A DNA stretch of 64,000 bases from an uncultured Saprospiraceae bacterium (GTDB lineage: Bacteria; Bacteroidota; Bacteroidia; Chitinophagales; Saprospiraceae), in the NCBI GenBank assembly GCA_937928045.1, contig CALFWO010000004.1:21450-85449 (forward strand), read 5' to 3'. The notes beneath the pieces were generated by a model. The model was given only the letters and a program-made list of their open reading frames with translations. It was not told the origin of the DNA and ran no database searches. The translations under genes and the position numbers were made by a program. This document shows, piece by piece, positions 27,884-37,081 of the stretch (its first letter is position 1; each line of letters starts with the position of its first letter).

Positions 27884-30142
27884 GTGCTGAAAAATCGATT
27901 GAATAGATTCATTTTATTGTCCCTCTTGCTAATACTCGGAGCAGTATCATCAGGTGCTCGTCATATTATTGGAGGAGATATATCCTACCGATGTAATGGA
28001 CAAGAAAATTACACTTTTACCTTTACCATCTATAGAGACTGTTCCGATTTGGAAGGGGCAGAATTGGATGATCCTGCTGTATTTACTGTTTATCGGGGAA
28101 CGGAGACAAACAATACATTTTTCAGAAGTATCAATCAACCGCTAGACGGTCCAGCTGTGCTAATTGATATTCCTGAAAATGATTGTCAAGACATTGATGC
28201 TAGTCTTTGTGTACAGAGAGGGATATACACTTTTGATTTAAATCTTCCTAATGTTGGAGAAAGCTACCATATCGTTTATCAAAGATGTTGTAGAAATAAT
28301 TCTATTACAAACATTGAAGATCCTATGGGTACTGGAGCGACCTATACCATTGAATTGTTACCGGAAGCTCAAAATGTTTGCAATAACTCGCCTGTCTTCA
28401 CAGAATACCCGCCTGCTCTAATTTGTGCGAATCAACCAATAAACTATGATCATTCGGCAGTTGACCAAGAAGGAGATCAATTGGTTTATAGTTTTTGTAC
28501 TCCTTTAAATGGTGGAGGATTGGCAGGTGTTTCTCCAGCTTTACCAAATACGCCAAATGCTTGTAATGGGGTAAGACCTGATCCGGCATGTCCGCCGCCT
28601 TTCGAACCTGTTTTATTCAGGTTGCCAGATTTTTCAGAAACCCAACCAATGGGAGGAGATCCTATTATTGATATCGATCCGGTAACGGGGCTAATTACAG
28701 GAACTCCAATCTTTACCGGACAATATGTAGTAGGGGTATGTGTGGAAGAATATCGAAATGGTGTTTTGATGAGTAGGTCTTTAAGAGATTTTCAATTCAA
28801 CGTAACCGACTGTCTTCCTTTTGTAAGAGCTATTTTAGAAAATGGACAACAAAGAGGAGATACAATTATTCTTGATTATTGTGGAGTAACGGATGTGGAA
28901 ATTACCAACTTGTCTGTTCAAGAATCTTTAATTGAAAGCTTTGAGTGGAATATAGATTCTGATGGTGATGGTATTAAAGAACCTTTTACTAACTGGAGTC
29001 CTTTCATTTCTTTCCCAGGTGTAGGCACTTACTATGGGGAGTTAGAATTAAGGGGTGCTAACAATTGTAATGATCAAGCTTTTGTTGAAATAAATATATA
29101 TCCAGGTCTTGTAGCTAATTTTGATTTCAGCTATGATACTTGTGTTGCCGGTCCGGTAACTTTTGGAAATTCAAGTTTGACAGGAGCATCCTTTATTGAT
29201 TCTTATTTATGGGATTTCGGAGATGGAAATACAAGTGAAGAACAATTTCCAGTACACGAGTATATGATTCCAGGAAATTTACCAATAACCTTAACTATTA
29301 CCGACAACAATGGTTGTATGGATACTTCTGTTCAAACTATAAATTATTTTCCGGTACCAGCTCAATTGTTGATAGAGCCATCTGAGGTCTTAGGATGTGT
29401 CCCCCAAGAAGTACTTATCGATAATTTATCCTTTCCTATTGACGAGACTTACACGATAAATTGGGACTTGGGAGATGGTTCAAATTCAACGGCTGTCAGT
29501 CCTTTGTATACCTATACAGAACCTGGGACGTATTCCCTGAGTGTTGATATTACTTCTCCGATTGGCTGTAGTACATCTGGCGCTTGGTCCAATATCATAG
29601 TTATGAGAGTAACTCCGGAAGCTGGCTTTTCATTTAATCCCACTGAGGTGAATGAATTGAACAGTGGAGTACAGTTCAATGATGAATCCTTTAATGCCAC
29701 TTTTTATACCTGGCTATTTAGCGAAGAAGCTGAATCATTTGAAGCCAATCCTTTTTATGAATTTAGAGATACAGGCAGACAAGTAATTACTCAAATTGTA
29801 GAGCACCCAGATGGATGTTTAGATACGCTAACTAAAATCATTGATGTATCACCATTTTGTTCTTGGTTTTTTCCAAACGCATTTACACCAAATGGAGATG
29901 GCAAAAATGATCTTTTCAAAGGAGTAGGATTTGATAAAAACATCGAACAGTTTAACATTTGGATATATAACCGTTGGGGAGAATTGGTGTTTGAATCTGA
30001 TAATAGAGAGGAAGGTTGGAACGGAAAAAAGAACAATGTTGGACAAGATTCGCCTCAAAGTGGATATGTCTATATAGCCGAAATAAGAGGGCCGCGTAAT
30101 ACTTTCAAAAAATTTGAAGGTATCATAACATTGCTGCGCTGA
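27884..30142 (+). CDS. Large surface protein with PKD domains and type B T9SS domain (paralog 1)
   Basis: The protein has 752 residues and starts at a GTG codon (no ATG is available before the signal peptide FILLSLLLILGAVSSG). The mature N-terminus ARHIIGGDISYRCNG begins a Cys-rich domain of about 300 residues with the motifs YQRCCRNNSITNIEDP, NSPVFTEYPP and VGVCVEEYRNGVLMSRSLRDFQF. At least two PKD-like domains follow (SYLWDFGDGNTSEEQFPVHEY near 445 and INWDLGDGSNSTAVSPLYTY near 525). The last about 90 residues are the gliding-motility-associated type B sorting domain (FFPNAFTPNGDGKNDLF and FNIWIYNRWGELVFES). It is likely attached to the cell surface by the type IX system. It is the first of three tandem paralogs. 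Confidence 0.92.
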   Translation: MLKNRLNRFILLSLLLILGAVSSGARHIIGGDISYRCNGQENYTFTFTIYRDCSDLEGAELDDPAVFTVYRGTETNNTFFRSINQPLDGPAVLIDIPENDCQDIDASLCVQRGIYTFDLNLPNVGESYHIVYQRCCRNNSITNIEDPMGTGATYTIELLPEAQNVCNNSPVFTEYPPALICANQPINYDHSAVDQEGDQLVYSFCTPLNGGGLAGVSPALPNTPNACNGVRPDPACPPPFEPVLFRLPDFSETQPMGGDPIIDIDPVTGLITGTPIFTGQYVVGVCVEEYRNGVLMSRSLRDFQFNVTDCLPFVRAILENGQQRGDTIILDYCGVTDVEITNLSVQESLIESFEWNIDSDGDGIKEPFTNWSPFISFPGVGTYYGELELRGANNCNDQAFVEINIYPGLVANFDFSYDTCVAGPVTFGNSSLTGASFIDSYLWDFGDGNTSEEQFPVHEYMIPGNLPITLTITDNNGCMDTSVQTINYFPVPAQLLIEPSEVLGCVPQEVLIDNLSFPIDETYTINWDLGDGSNSTAVSPLYTYTEPGTYSLSVDITSPIGCSTSGAWSNIIVMRVTPEAGFSFNPTEVNELNSGVQFNDESFNATFYTWLFSEEAESFEANPFYEFRDTGRQVITQIVEHPDGCLDTLTKIIDVSPFCSWFFPNAFTPNGDGKNDLFKGVGFDKNIEQFNIWIYNRWGELVFESDNREEGWNGKKNNVGQDSPQSGYVYIAEIRGPRNTFKKFEGIITLLR

Positions 30143-30164
30143 CCACTTTTATGTATCTTGAAAA

Positions 30165-32414
30165 ATGAAAACGAACCAACTTTTACTGACTTTAATACTA
30201 TTCCTGTTTACAAGTAACTTAGGATGGGCAAGTCACATTGTTGGTGGTTATATGAAATATGAGTGCGTTTCTTCAGGAAAATACCATATAACTTTAACGG
30301 TTTATCGAAATTGCAACAGCCAAGCTCAAGATAATTTTGATTTTGTAGCACCAATTACGATCTACAGAGGAAATGTGGGGGAGGATTATGAATTGGTTCA
30401 TGATATGCAGATTTCGCTGAATCAACCCGTTTTTACTATCCCAACCTTATTAAACAATCCTTGTATTGAACCTCCGGATGATTTTTGTGTAGAAGAAGGG
30501 ACTTATGACTTTGAAATAGATTTGCCTATTTCTAATAAGCCTTATCACATTACCTATCAAAGGTGTTGTCGAAATTGGAATATTGCAAATATTGATGATC
30601 CTAGAAACATTGGCTCAACTTTTACAATAGAAATTACTCCTGCTGCTCAAACGGTATGTAACAGTTCTCCTGATTTCAATGATTATCCGCCTCCAATTAT
30701 TTGTGTAAATCAACCTTGGTTTTTTGATCACTCTGCATCCGATCCAGATGGAGATCAATTGGTGTATGAGTTTTGTGCGCCACTAGAAGGGGCGGGGATT
30801 GTAGGTGCTTATGAGCCTGGAGATCCAACGGGATGTGATGGTTATCGACCTAATCCAAGTTGTGCGCCACCATATGAAGGGGTTCAATTTATTTTGCCAG
30901 AATACTCTCCAATAGAACCAATGGGTGGGGATCCAAAGATTGAAATGAATCCTTTCACCGGAGAAATTACAGGAACCCCTCAATTTGAAGGACAATATTC
31001 AATTGGAGTTTGTGTTTCAGAATATAGAAATGGCCAACTGATGAGTGTGTTAAGAAGAGATGTCCAGTTTACCGTTGTGAAATGTACTCAACTAGTCGAT
31101 GCGATCTTGGACAACAATATTTTTGAATTAGAAAACAACACTTATTCTGTAAAGCAATGTGGAGCCGAGCCGTTGATTATTGACAACTTTAGTATCGGAG
31201 AAAACTTTGTCGATGACTTTTATTGGGAAATTTATGGCAACGGAAATACTTGGAACTTTAATACTTGGGATATTAATTTAGGAACTCTTGAGGCGGGACA
31301 TTATGATGGCACGTTATTTTTGAACCCCGGAGCTACTGGCTGTAGTGATTCTACTTTTCTATCAATTGATATCTTTGAAAACCCTGAGGCCGGATTTCAA
31401 TATGCTTATGACACCTGTAGTATCGATCCTATTAACTTTAGTAATGCTTCTATACCATTTGGAGGGGCAATTGCAAAATGGAATTGGGACTTCGGTGAGG
31501 CACAATCAACTGACCAAAATCCCAGTTACCAATTCCCAGATCCGGGAGATTTTCAAATTAAGTTGGCTGTAGAAGATATTAACGAATGTACAGACTCTAT
31601 TGAGCAAATGATTAGTTGGTATCCCGCGCCGGAAGTTATAGTTATTGAGCCCAATACTTTTGATGGATGCGCTCCTTTGTTTATTGGCTTCGAAAATTTA
31701 TCATGGCCGATTGATGAAACCTATGATTTACAATGGGACTTCGGACAAGCAGGACAATCCAATCAAATTAGTCCTTTTGTAAATTTTGAAGAAATTGATA
31801 CTTACGATGTAAGTTTAAAAATAATTTCTCCGTTCAATTGTGAGATCAGCGAAAGCTGGGAACAATGGATCACTGTTCATCCAGATCCGACTTCTTCCTT
31901 TGAAGTTGTAATGAGTCCAGAGGATATAAGAAATCCAAATGCGACGGTTGCAACCACATCTCCTGATGGAAGATTTTGGGATTGGATTATTGAAGGTCAG
32001 GCAACACAATATGGCCCAAGTGCAAACATTGAGCTAAGAGACACTGGTTATTGGAACATTCTTCATGTTGTTGAAAATGAGTTTGGCTGTTTAGATTCTG
32101 TTTATCAATCTCTCTATGTCAAACCGTACAATAGTTTTTTCCTTCCAAATGCCTTCACTCCTAACGGAGATGGAAAGAACGAGTTGTTCATGGGAAAAGG
32201 TATTCTGATGGGATCGTCTAAATTTTCACTTACTGTTTGGAATCGCTATGGCCAACAAATCTTTCAAACCACTAGCCCTGAAATTGGTTGGAATGGAAAG
32301 ATAAATAATGTTGGTAAAAGAGCGATTCAAGGTGCATATCCTTTTGAATTGCAATATACTAGATTTGATGGCCAACTGGTTACCGAACGCGGATTGGTCA
32401 CTTTGTTAAGATAG
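30165..32414 (+). CDS. Large surface protein with PKD domains and type B T9SS domain (paralog 2)
   Basis: The 749-residue protein has the same architecture as its neighbours: signal peptide (LLLTLILFLFTSNLGWA), a mature start SHIVGGYMKYECVSSGKY, the Cys-rich motif YQRCCRNWNIANIDDP, DPDGDQLVYEFCAPLEGAG, IGVCVSEYRNGQLMSVLRRD, PKD-like domains (WNWDFGEAQSTDQNPSYQF and LQWDFGQAGQSNQISPFVNF), and a type B sorting domain (FLPNAFTPNGDGKNELF and SLTVWNRYGQQIFQTT). It begins 22 bp after paralog 1. Its function is unknown; adhesion or matrix building is a guess from the fold. Confidence 0.92.
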   Translation: MKTNQLLLTLILFLFTSNLGWASHIVGGYMKYECVSSGKYHITLTVYRNCNSQAQDNFDFVAPITIYRGNVGEDYELVHDMQISLNQPVFTIPTLLNNPCIEPPDDFCVEEGTYDFEIDLPISNKPYHITYQRCCRNWNIANIDDPRNIGSTFTIEITPAAQTVCNSSPDFNDYPPPIICVNQPWFFDHSASDPDGDQLVYEFCAPLEGAGIVGAYEPGDPTGCDGYRPNPSCAPPYEGVQFILPEYSPIEPMGGDPKIEMNPFTGEITGTPQFEGQYSIGVCVSEYRNGQLMSVLRRDVQFTVVKCTQLVDAILDNNIFELENNTYSVKQCGAEPLIIDNFSIGENFVDDFYWEIYGNGNTWNFNTWDINLGTLEAGHYDGTLFLNPGATGCSDSTFLSIDIFENPEAGFQYAYDTCSIDPINFSNASIPFGGAIAKWNWDFGEAQSTDQNPSYQFPDPGDFQIKLAVEDINECTDSIEQMISWYPAPEVIVIEPNTFDGCAPLFIGFENLSWPIDETYDLQWDFGQAGQSNQISPFVNFEEIDTYDVSLKIISPFNCEISESWEQWITVHPDPTSSFEVVMSPEDIRNPNATVATTSPDGRFWDWIIEGQATQYGPSANIELRDTGYWNILHVVENEFGCLDSVYQSLYVKPYNSFFLPNAFTPNGDGKNELFMGKGILMGSSKFSLTVWNRYGQQIFQTTSPEIGWNGKINNVGKRAIQGAYPFELQYTRFDGQLVTERGLVTLLR

Positions 32415-32462
32415 TGACAAATTTTCCATTAATAAGTCGTTTAATTCGATTAAATTTATGGA

Positions 32463-34679
32463 GTGAATAAAATTGTAGGTCTAATACTATTTTTCTTTGT
32501 AAGTATCTCGCTTAGTGCGCGTCACATAGTTGGAGGAGATTTTTCTTATTCGTGTGTTGGCCCAGGTCAATACAACTTTACGCTTACAATGTTTCGGGAT
32601 TGCGATCCCAATGCTAATGGAGCTAACTTTGATTCTTCAGGCCCCGGACTTCAGGCTTCAATTACCGTGTATCGAGGAAGTGAACAGTTGCCTTTTGATG
32701 ATTTCAATCTAGATGCACCTTTGGTCACTGACCTTGAATTTGATGATGCCAATCCATGCGTGGAAGTTCCACCGAATATTTGTGTTGAACAAGGTATTTA
32801 TAATTTTTCTAGAGATCTTCCAATTTCAAACGAATCCTACTTTGTAGTTTACCAAAGATGTTGTAGAAATGGAACAATTACAAATATTGTTGATCCAGGT
32901 TCTGCAGGAATGACTTATGTGCTTGAAATTACTCCTGAGGCTCAAACAGTTTGCAACAATAGCCCAAGGTTCAATACTTTTCCAGCAGAGTTAATTTGTA
33001 CAAATTTTCCAATCAACTTTGACAATGGTGCGACGGATGCAGATGGCGATCAATTAGTATATGAATTCTGTAGTCCATTGTATGGAGGATCACAACAAAA
33101 TGTGGCTCCAAACCCAGAACCTCCGCCACCATACAATCCTGTTTTATTCGAATTACCCGAATTTTCAGCTTTAAATCCAGTAGGAGGAAATCCACAAATT
33201 TCAATAGATCCGCTAACTGGAATTATTACAGGAACACCTACGGTAGACGGACAATTTGTTCTCGGAGTTTGTGTTTCTGAATATCGTAATGGAGTCCTGC
33301 TTTCGACAGTACAAAGAGATATTCAATTGAATATTACCAGCTGTGAGCCAGTGATTCAAGCTGGAATTCAAGGAGAAGTAACTGCCGGAGTGGCGACCAT
33401 AGATATTAATCTCTGTGGTTCCAGGTCGGTGAGTATTATTAACCAAAGTACGGATGTAGCTTTCATTGATGAGTACCTCTGGGAGGTAGAAATACCAGGA
33501 GCTAATAATTTTATTTTTGATTCTAGAGATGTTAATTTCCTTTTACCTGATTTTGGAATTTACGAAGGCACAATGGTTTTGAATCCAAATTCTACTTGTT
33601 CTGACTCCGTTCAATTCTTGATCAAATCTTCACCTGAAGTAGAGGTTAATTACACTGCAAATTATGATACCTGTGTAGTTGGTCCAGTGCAATACGTAGA
33701 TTTGAGTCCATTTCGTCCTGATTTTCCAATTGTCGATTGGACATGGGATTTGGATGATGGTTTTGCAAGTAGTGATCGCTATCCAGCAATTGAATACCAA
33801 ATTGCTGGGGTTAAAGACATATCTCTGACCATAGTTGATACGGTAGGCTGTGAGGCAACTTTGGATACTTTTATAGAATGGTTACCCGCTCCAGAAATAA
33901 TAATTATTGAACCCGGTGACTTTAAAATTTGTCCAGAAACAAATGTATTTTTTGAGGACGCCTCTTTTCCTGTGGATAATTCTTATACATTAAATTGGAC
34001 TTTTGGAGATGGAAATATAGGTTCAGGACTGGTTACTTCAAATTTTTATCAAGATCCCGGAATTTATAATGTCAATTTAGAGATTATTAGTCCTATTGGA
34101 TGTCAAGCGGAACAAAATTTCATAGGACTCATCGATGTAGATTCATTCCCAGTTTCTGATTTTTACTGGGAAGTTGGGCCAGATTTTGATATTAGGAATG
34201 CAGATATCAATCTTTTTGAAGATTCTAGACGTGCAATCGGGTGGGATTGGCTAGTACCCGTGGGAGATCCGCTGGAAGGACCCGAAGCTATATACACTTT
34301 CAGAGATACTGGGCTTCAAACGATTGGCTTAGTGGTAGAACATATTTATGGTTGTTATGACACTTTGTTCAAACAAATAGATGTACCCCCTTTTAATACA
34401 TTTTTTGTACCTAATGCATTAACTCCTAACGGGGATGGAAAAAATGAGTTTTGGAAACCCAAAGGCTTGTTTTTGGATCAATTAGAGGAGTATGAGGTTT
34501 TCATTTATAATCGTTGGGGAGAATTGCTTTTTAATTCAACCGATCCAGAGTTGGGATGGAATGGAAGAGGAAGAGATAATAAGCTGGTGAATCAAGGTGG
34601 ATATGTCTATACACTCCGTTATAAACCGCCTAGAAAGCCAATGGAAGAGCTAAAAGGGATCATTATGGTCGTTTATTAG
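32463..34679 (+). CDS. Large surface protein with PKD domains and type B T9SS domain (paralog 3)
   Basis: The 738-residue protein starts at GTG; an ATG 5 bp upstream is out of frame and stops after two codons. Signal peptide (IVGLILFFFVSISLS) and mature start ARHIVGGDFSYSCVG match paralog 1 most closely. It has YQRCCRNGTITNIVDP, NNSPRFNTFPAELIC, DADGDQLVYEFCSPLYGG, LGVCVSEYRNGVLLSTVQRD, two PKD-like domains (DWTWDLDDGFASSDRYPAIEY and LNWTFGDGNIGSG) and the type B domain (FVPNALTPNGDGKNEFW and VFIYNRWGELLFNSTD). The 48-bp gap after paralog 2 suggests one transcript for all three. Confidence 0.92.
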   Translation: MNKIVGLILFFFVSISLSARHIVGGDFSYSCVGPGQYNFTLTMFRDCDPNANGANFDSSGPGLQASITVYRGSEQLPFDDFNLDAPLVTDLEFDDANPCVEVPPNICVEQGIYNFSRDLPISNESYFVVYQRCCRNGTITNIVDPGSAGMTYVLEITPEAQTVCNNSPRFNTFPAELICTNFPINFDNGATDADGDQLVYEFCSPLYGGSQQNVAPNPEPPPPYNPVLFELPEFSALNPVGGNPQISIDPLTGIITGTPTVDGQFVLGVCVSEYRNGVLLSTVQRDIQLNITSCEPVIQAGIQGEVTAGVATIDINLCGSRSVSIINQSTDVAFIDEYLWEVEIPGANNFIFDSRDVNFLLPDFGIYEGTMVLNPNSTCSDSVQFLIKSSPEVEVNYTANYDTCVVGPVQYVDLSPFRPDFPIVDWTWDLDDGFASSDRYPAIEYQIAGVKDISLTIVDTVGCEATLDTFIEWLPAPEIIIIEPGDFKICPETNVFFEDASFPVDNSYTLNWTFGDGNIGSGLVTSNFYQDPGIYNVNLEIISPIGCQAEQNFIGLIDVDSFPVSDFYWEVGPDFDIRNADINLFEDSRRAIGWDWLVPVGDPLEGPEAIYTFRDTGLQTIGLVVEHIYGCYDTLFKQIDVPPFNTFFVPNALTPNGDGKNEFWKPKGLFLDQLEEYEVFIYNRWGELLFNSTDPELGWNGRGRDNKLVNQGGYVYTLRYKPPRKPMEELKGIIMVVY

Positions 34680-34745
34680 TGCCTTTTCCCGGTATTTTAT
34701 TTAAATCTATGCCCAATGGACTAGCATTTAATAAGAATTAATGCA

Positions 34746-34753
34746 TATCTTTG
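34746..34753 (+). promoter_or_regulatory. Putative -7 box of the rplS promoter
   Basis: TATCTTTG followed by CGC matches TAnnTTTG and shares 11 bases with the rpsP box. There is no clear -33 TTG about 20 bp upstream. A start near 34758 would give a leader of about 40 nt. Confidence 0.5.
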
Positions 34754-34798
34754 CGCACCGAAATAGAAAATCAAGATATCTATTAAAAATTTTCCAAA

Positions 34799-35158
34799 AT
34801 GGACGCTATTAAATACGTAGAGGAGCAAATGAAAATTGAAGGAGCAAAAAAGCTTCCTGAATTTCGCCCTGGAGACGCTGTTTCTGTAAACTATAAAATT
34901 ATTGAAGGATCGAAGGAGAGAATCCAGTCTTTCAAAGGTGATGTAATACAAATCAGTGGATCAGGAGAATCAAGAACTTTCACTGTTCGTAAAATGTCGA
35001 ACGGAGTTGGAGTTGAAAGAATTTTCCCAATGTTTTCTCCTTCTATAGCTAGTTTGGAAATCTTGAAGCGTGGTAAAGTAAGAAGAGCAAAGCTTTATTA
35101 TCTGAGAGAATTGGTCGGTAAAAAGGCCAGAATCAAAGAGCGTAAAAGAGTTAAGTAA
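34799..35158 (+). CDS. rplS: 50S ribosomal protein L19
   Basis: The 119-residue protein matches L19 over its full length: [49 protein letters not shown] and the basic end [17 protein letters not shown]. It sits at the subunit interface of the ribosome. Unlike the common rpsP-rimM-trmD-rplS order, it stands alone here with its own promoter box and terminator. Length is normal, in contrast to the extended S16. Confidence 0.97.
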   Translation: MDAIKYVEEQMKIEGAKKLPEFRPGDAVSVNYKIIEGSKERIQSFKGDVIQISGSGESRTFTVRKMSNGVGVERIFPMFSPSIASLEILKRGKVRRAKLYYLRELVGKKARIKERKRVK

Positions 35159-35174
35159 TCCATATTGCTTCAAT

Positions 35175-35215
35175 AAAAAAGCCTTGAACTTCATTGTTCA
35201 GGGCTTTTTTATTTT
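35175..35215 (+). terminator. Intrinsic terminator of rplS
   Basis: A 15-bp stem with one wobble (35175-35189 with 35196-35210, core GCCTTGAAC) ends in TTTTTTATTTT, 16 bp after the rplS stop. The convergent M1 peptidase gene ends 25 bp further on, and the A-rich 5' arm could serve it as well. Confidence 0.85.
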
Positions 35216-35239
35216 GAATTCTCATACCGATTAATCCTC

Positions 35240-36928
35240 TCAAGGAGCTTTAACTTCTTTTACGTTGATTAAAAATAATTCTCTTCTCACCCTAAAAGCC
35301 TTCTTATCAGAATCTCTTATTTCAAGTTTCTGCCAGGAAGTTGTTGGATCTATTCTTATATAACCACTTTTGGGTCCTACTTCTATTGGCATATCAAAAT
35401 CTTTGACAGCTGCGGACCACTTATAGTTCAAAAAGCTTTTTCCCTCAGTTTCAGATAGATAATATTCGAAAGTTGGTAGGCTGGCATGATAAAAGTATTG
35501 GTTGAAAAAACTGGTGAAATCTTTTCCCGTTTTATCATTTACATGGTTGAAAAAATCTGCTGATCTTACAATTGACTTTTTATGTTTTTGGTAAAATGAC
35601 TTCAGCAAATCGAACCAAAGGACATCGTCATTGATCGAATTACGCAGTGTATGGAGAATCCATGATCCTTTGAAATAATGATCAGAAGAATTCCATGCCG
35701 TCCAATTCACATCTAATGGACCAATGATCGGTTGACGATTTTGAATGTAGAGTCGATTCCGGAAATGAACCATGTATTGTAGGTATTCCTGATACCCTGC
35801 AGTACATTCTACATATAGAGCTTCCATGTATGTGGTAAATGACTCGTGAATCCACATTTCAGCATGATCGGCTACAGAAATGGAATTTCCGAAATACTCA
35901 TGTCCAGTTTCATGGACGATGATGTAATCCCAGTTCATATGTTTGGGGATCATTCCTCCTCGATAACCTCTTTGATACCCATTACCATATGCAATAGCAG
36001 ATTGATGTTCCATACCTAAATAAGGAGTTTCTACCAAAGCAAATCCATCTTCCCAAAAAGGATATTTACCAAATATATCTTCATAGCATGCAAGCATCGG
36101 TTTCACTTGTTGAAAGTGTTCTTTTGCTTTATCAAAATTCTGCGGCAAAACATAGTAATCCAAAGCCAAACTATCCCCATTTTTATTCACATAGAAATCA
36201 GAGAAATGCTTGTAGACAGCGATGTTTAAGGTTACGTTATAGTTGTTGATAGGGTAGCGAACTTTCCAATGATGTTTTGCCAAACCATTGTCTAATACTT
36301 TTCTCGAGATAAGATTCCCGTTTGAATTTGCAAAAAGTGAAGCAGGTACAGAGATGGTTATATCCATGCTATCTGGCTCATCCCCGAGGTAGTCTTTATT
36401 TGGCCACCATAATGATGCTCCTGTTCCTTCGCAAGCTACACCAATCCATGGTGTTCCGCCTTCATTCTGTTCCCAAACAAAGCCACCGTCCCATGGAGCA
36501 TTTTCAGCTGTTAATGGATTTCCGCGATATTTCACCACGATAGTATCTTCTTCATCTTTCTGTAGAGGTGGAGTGCTAACAAAAAAAGCATTTCCATTTC
36601 GCTCATAGGATAATTCATTCCCAGAAAGATCAAGCACCTTGACAATTTCCATATTTTCAAACAGATCCAATTGAATCTTAGAAAGGTCTTCCAGCGCTTT
36701 GAATCTAATTACATTTTTTCCAATAACCATTCTCTGTTCTGGATCTACCTGGATTGATAAGTCATAATGCAGAATATCATTATTCACTCGGAATGGACCA
36801 TTTGTTCCTCTTAAACTATCCTGGGAAGAAAACTCAAATTGATGATAGAAATCTTTTTGAGACCAACATTCAGTAGTTACGAATAGTATACATAAGAGGA
36901 ATAGAATTATTTTGTAAGAAAAAGTCAA
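35240..36928 (-). CDS. M1-family aminopeptidase-like metallopeptidase
   Basis: The protein has 562 residues with a signal peptide (about 1-23). The N-terminal beta domain (about 40-240) precedes a catalytic domain with GMEHQSAIAYGN (the exopeptidase motif, in place of the classical GAMEN) and the zinc site HETGHEYFGNS followed by the glutamate in WIHESFTTYMEALYVE. It lacks the large C-terminal helical domain of long M1 enzymes and has no T9SS tail. It is likely periplasmic or secreted and cuts peptides from the N-terminus; substrate preference is unknown. Confidence 0.92.
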   Translation of the reverse strand: MTFSYKIILFLLCILFVTTECWSQKDFYHQFEFSSQDSLRGTNGPFRVNNDILHYDLSIQVDPEQRMVIGKNVIRFKALEDLSKIQLDLFENMEIVKVLDLSGNELSYERNGNAFFVSTPPLQKDEEDTIVVKYRGNPLTAENAPWDGGFVWEQNEGGTPWIGVACEGTGASLWWPNKDYLGDEPDSMDITISVPASLFANSNGNLISRKVLDNGLAKHHWKVRYPINNYNVTLNIAVYKHFSDFYVNKNGDSLALDYYVLPQNFDKAKEHFQQVKPMLACYEDIFGKYPFWEDGFALVETPYLGMEHQSAIAYGNGYQRGYRGGMIPKHMNWDYIIVHETGHEYFGNSISVADHAEMWIHESFTTYMEALYVECTAGYQEYLQYMVHFRNRLYIQNRQPIIGPLDVNWTAWNSSDHYFKGSWILHTLRNSINDDVLWFDLLKSFYQKHKKSIVRSADFFNHVNDKTGKDFTSFFNQYFYHASLPTFEYYLSETEGKSFLNYKWSAAVKDFDMPIEVGPKSGYIRIDPTTSWQKLEIRDSDKKAFRVRRELFLINVKEVKAP

Positions 36929-37081
36929 ACGTTTAATTTTTGTAAACTAAATATGGATTCTTAAAGGTAAGTCAAAAGGCTTATTCTGTTGATCTGAAAA
37001 TGATCTATCTTCGTCTATAATTGGACTAAATGAAAAACATTTTGGAATGAAATTTATTTAGATATCAATAATTCAACTAAA

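Noticed and set aside
32458..32466. ATG start for the third surface paralog
   Set aside because: The ATG at 32458 is out of frame and stops after two codons; the GTG at 32463 leads into the signal peptide.
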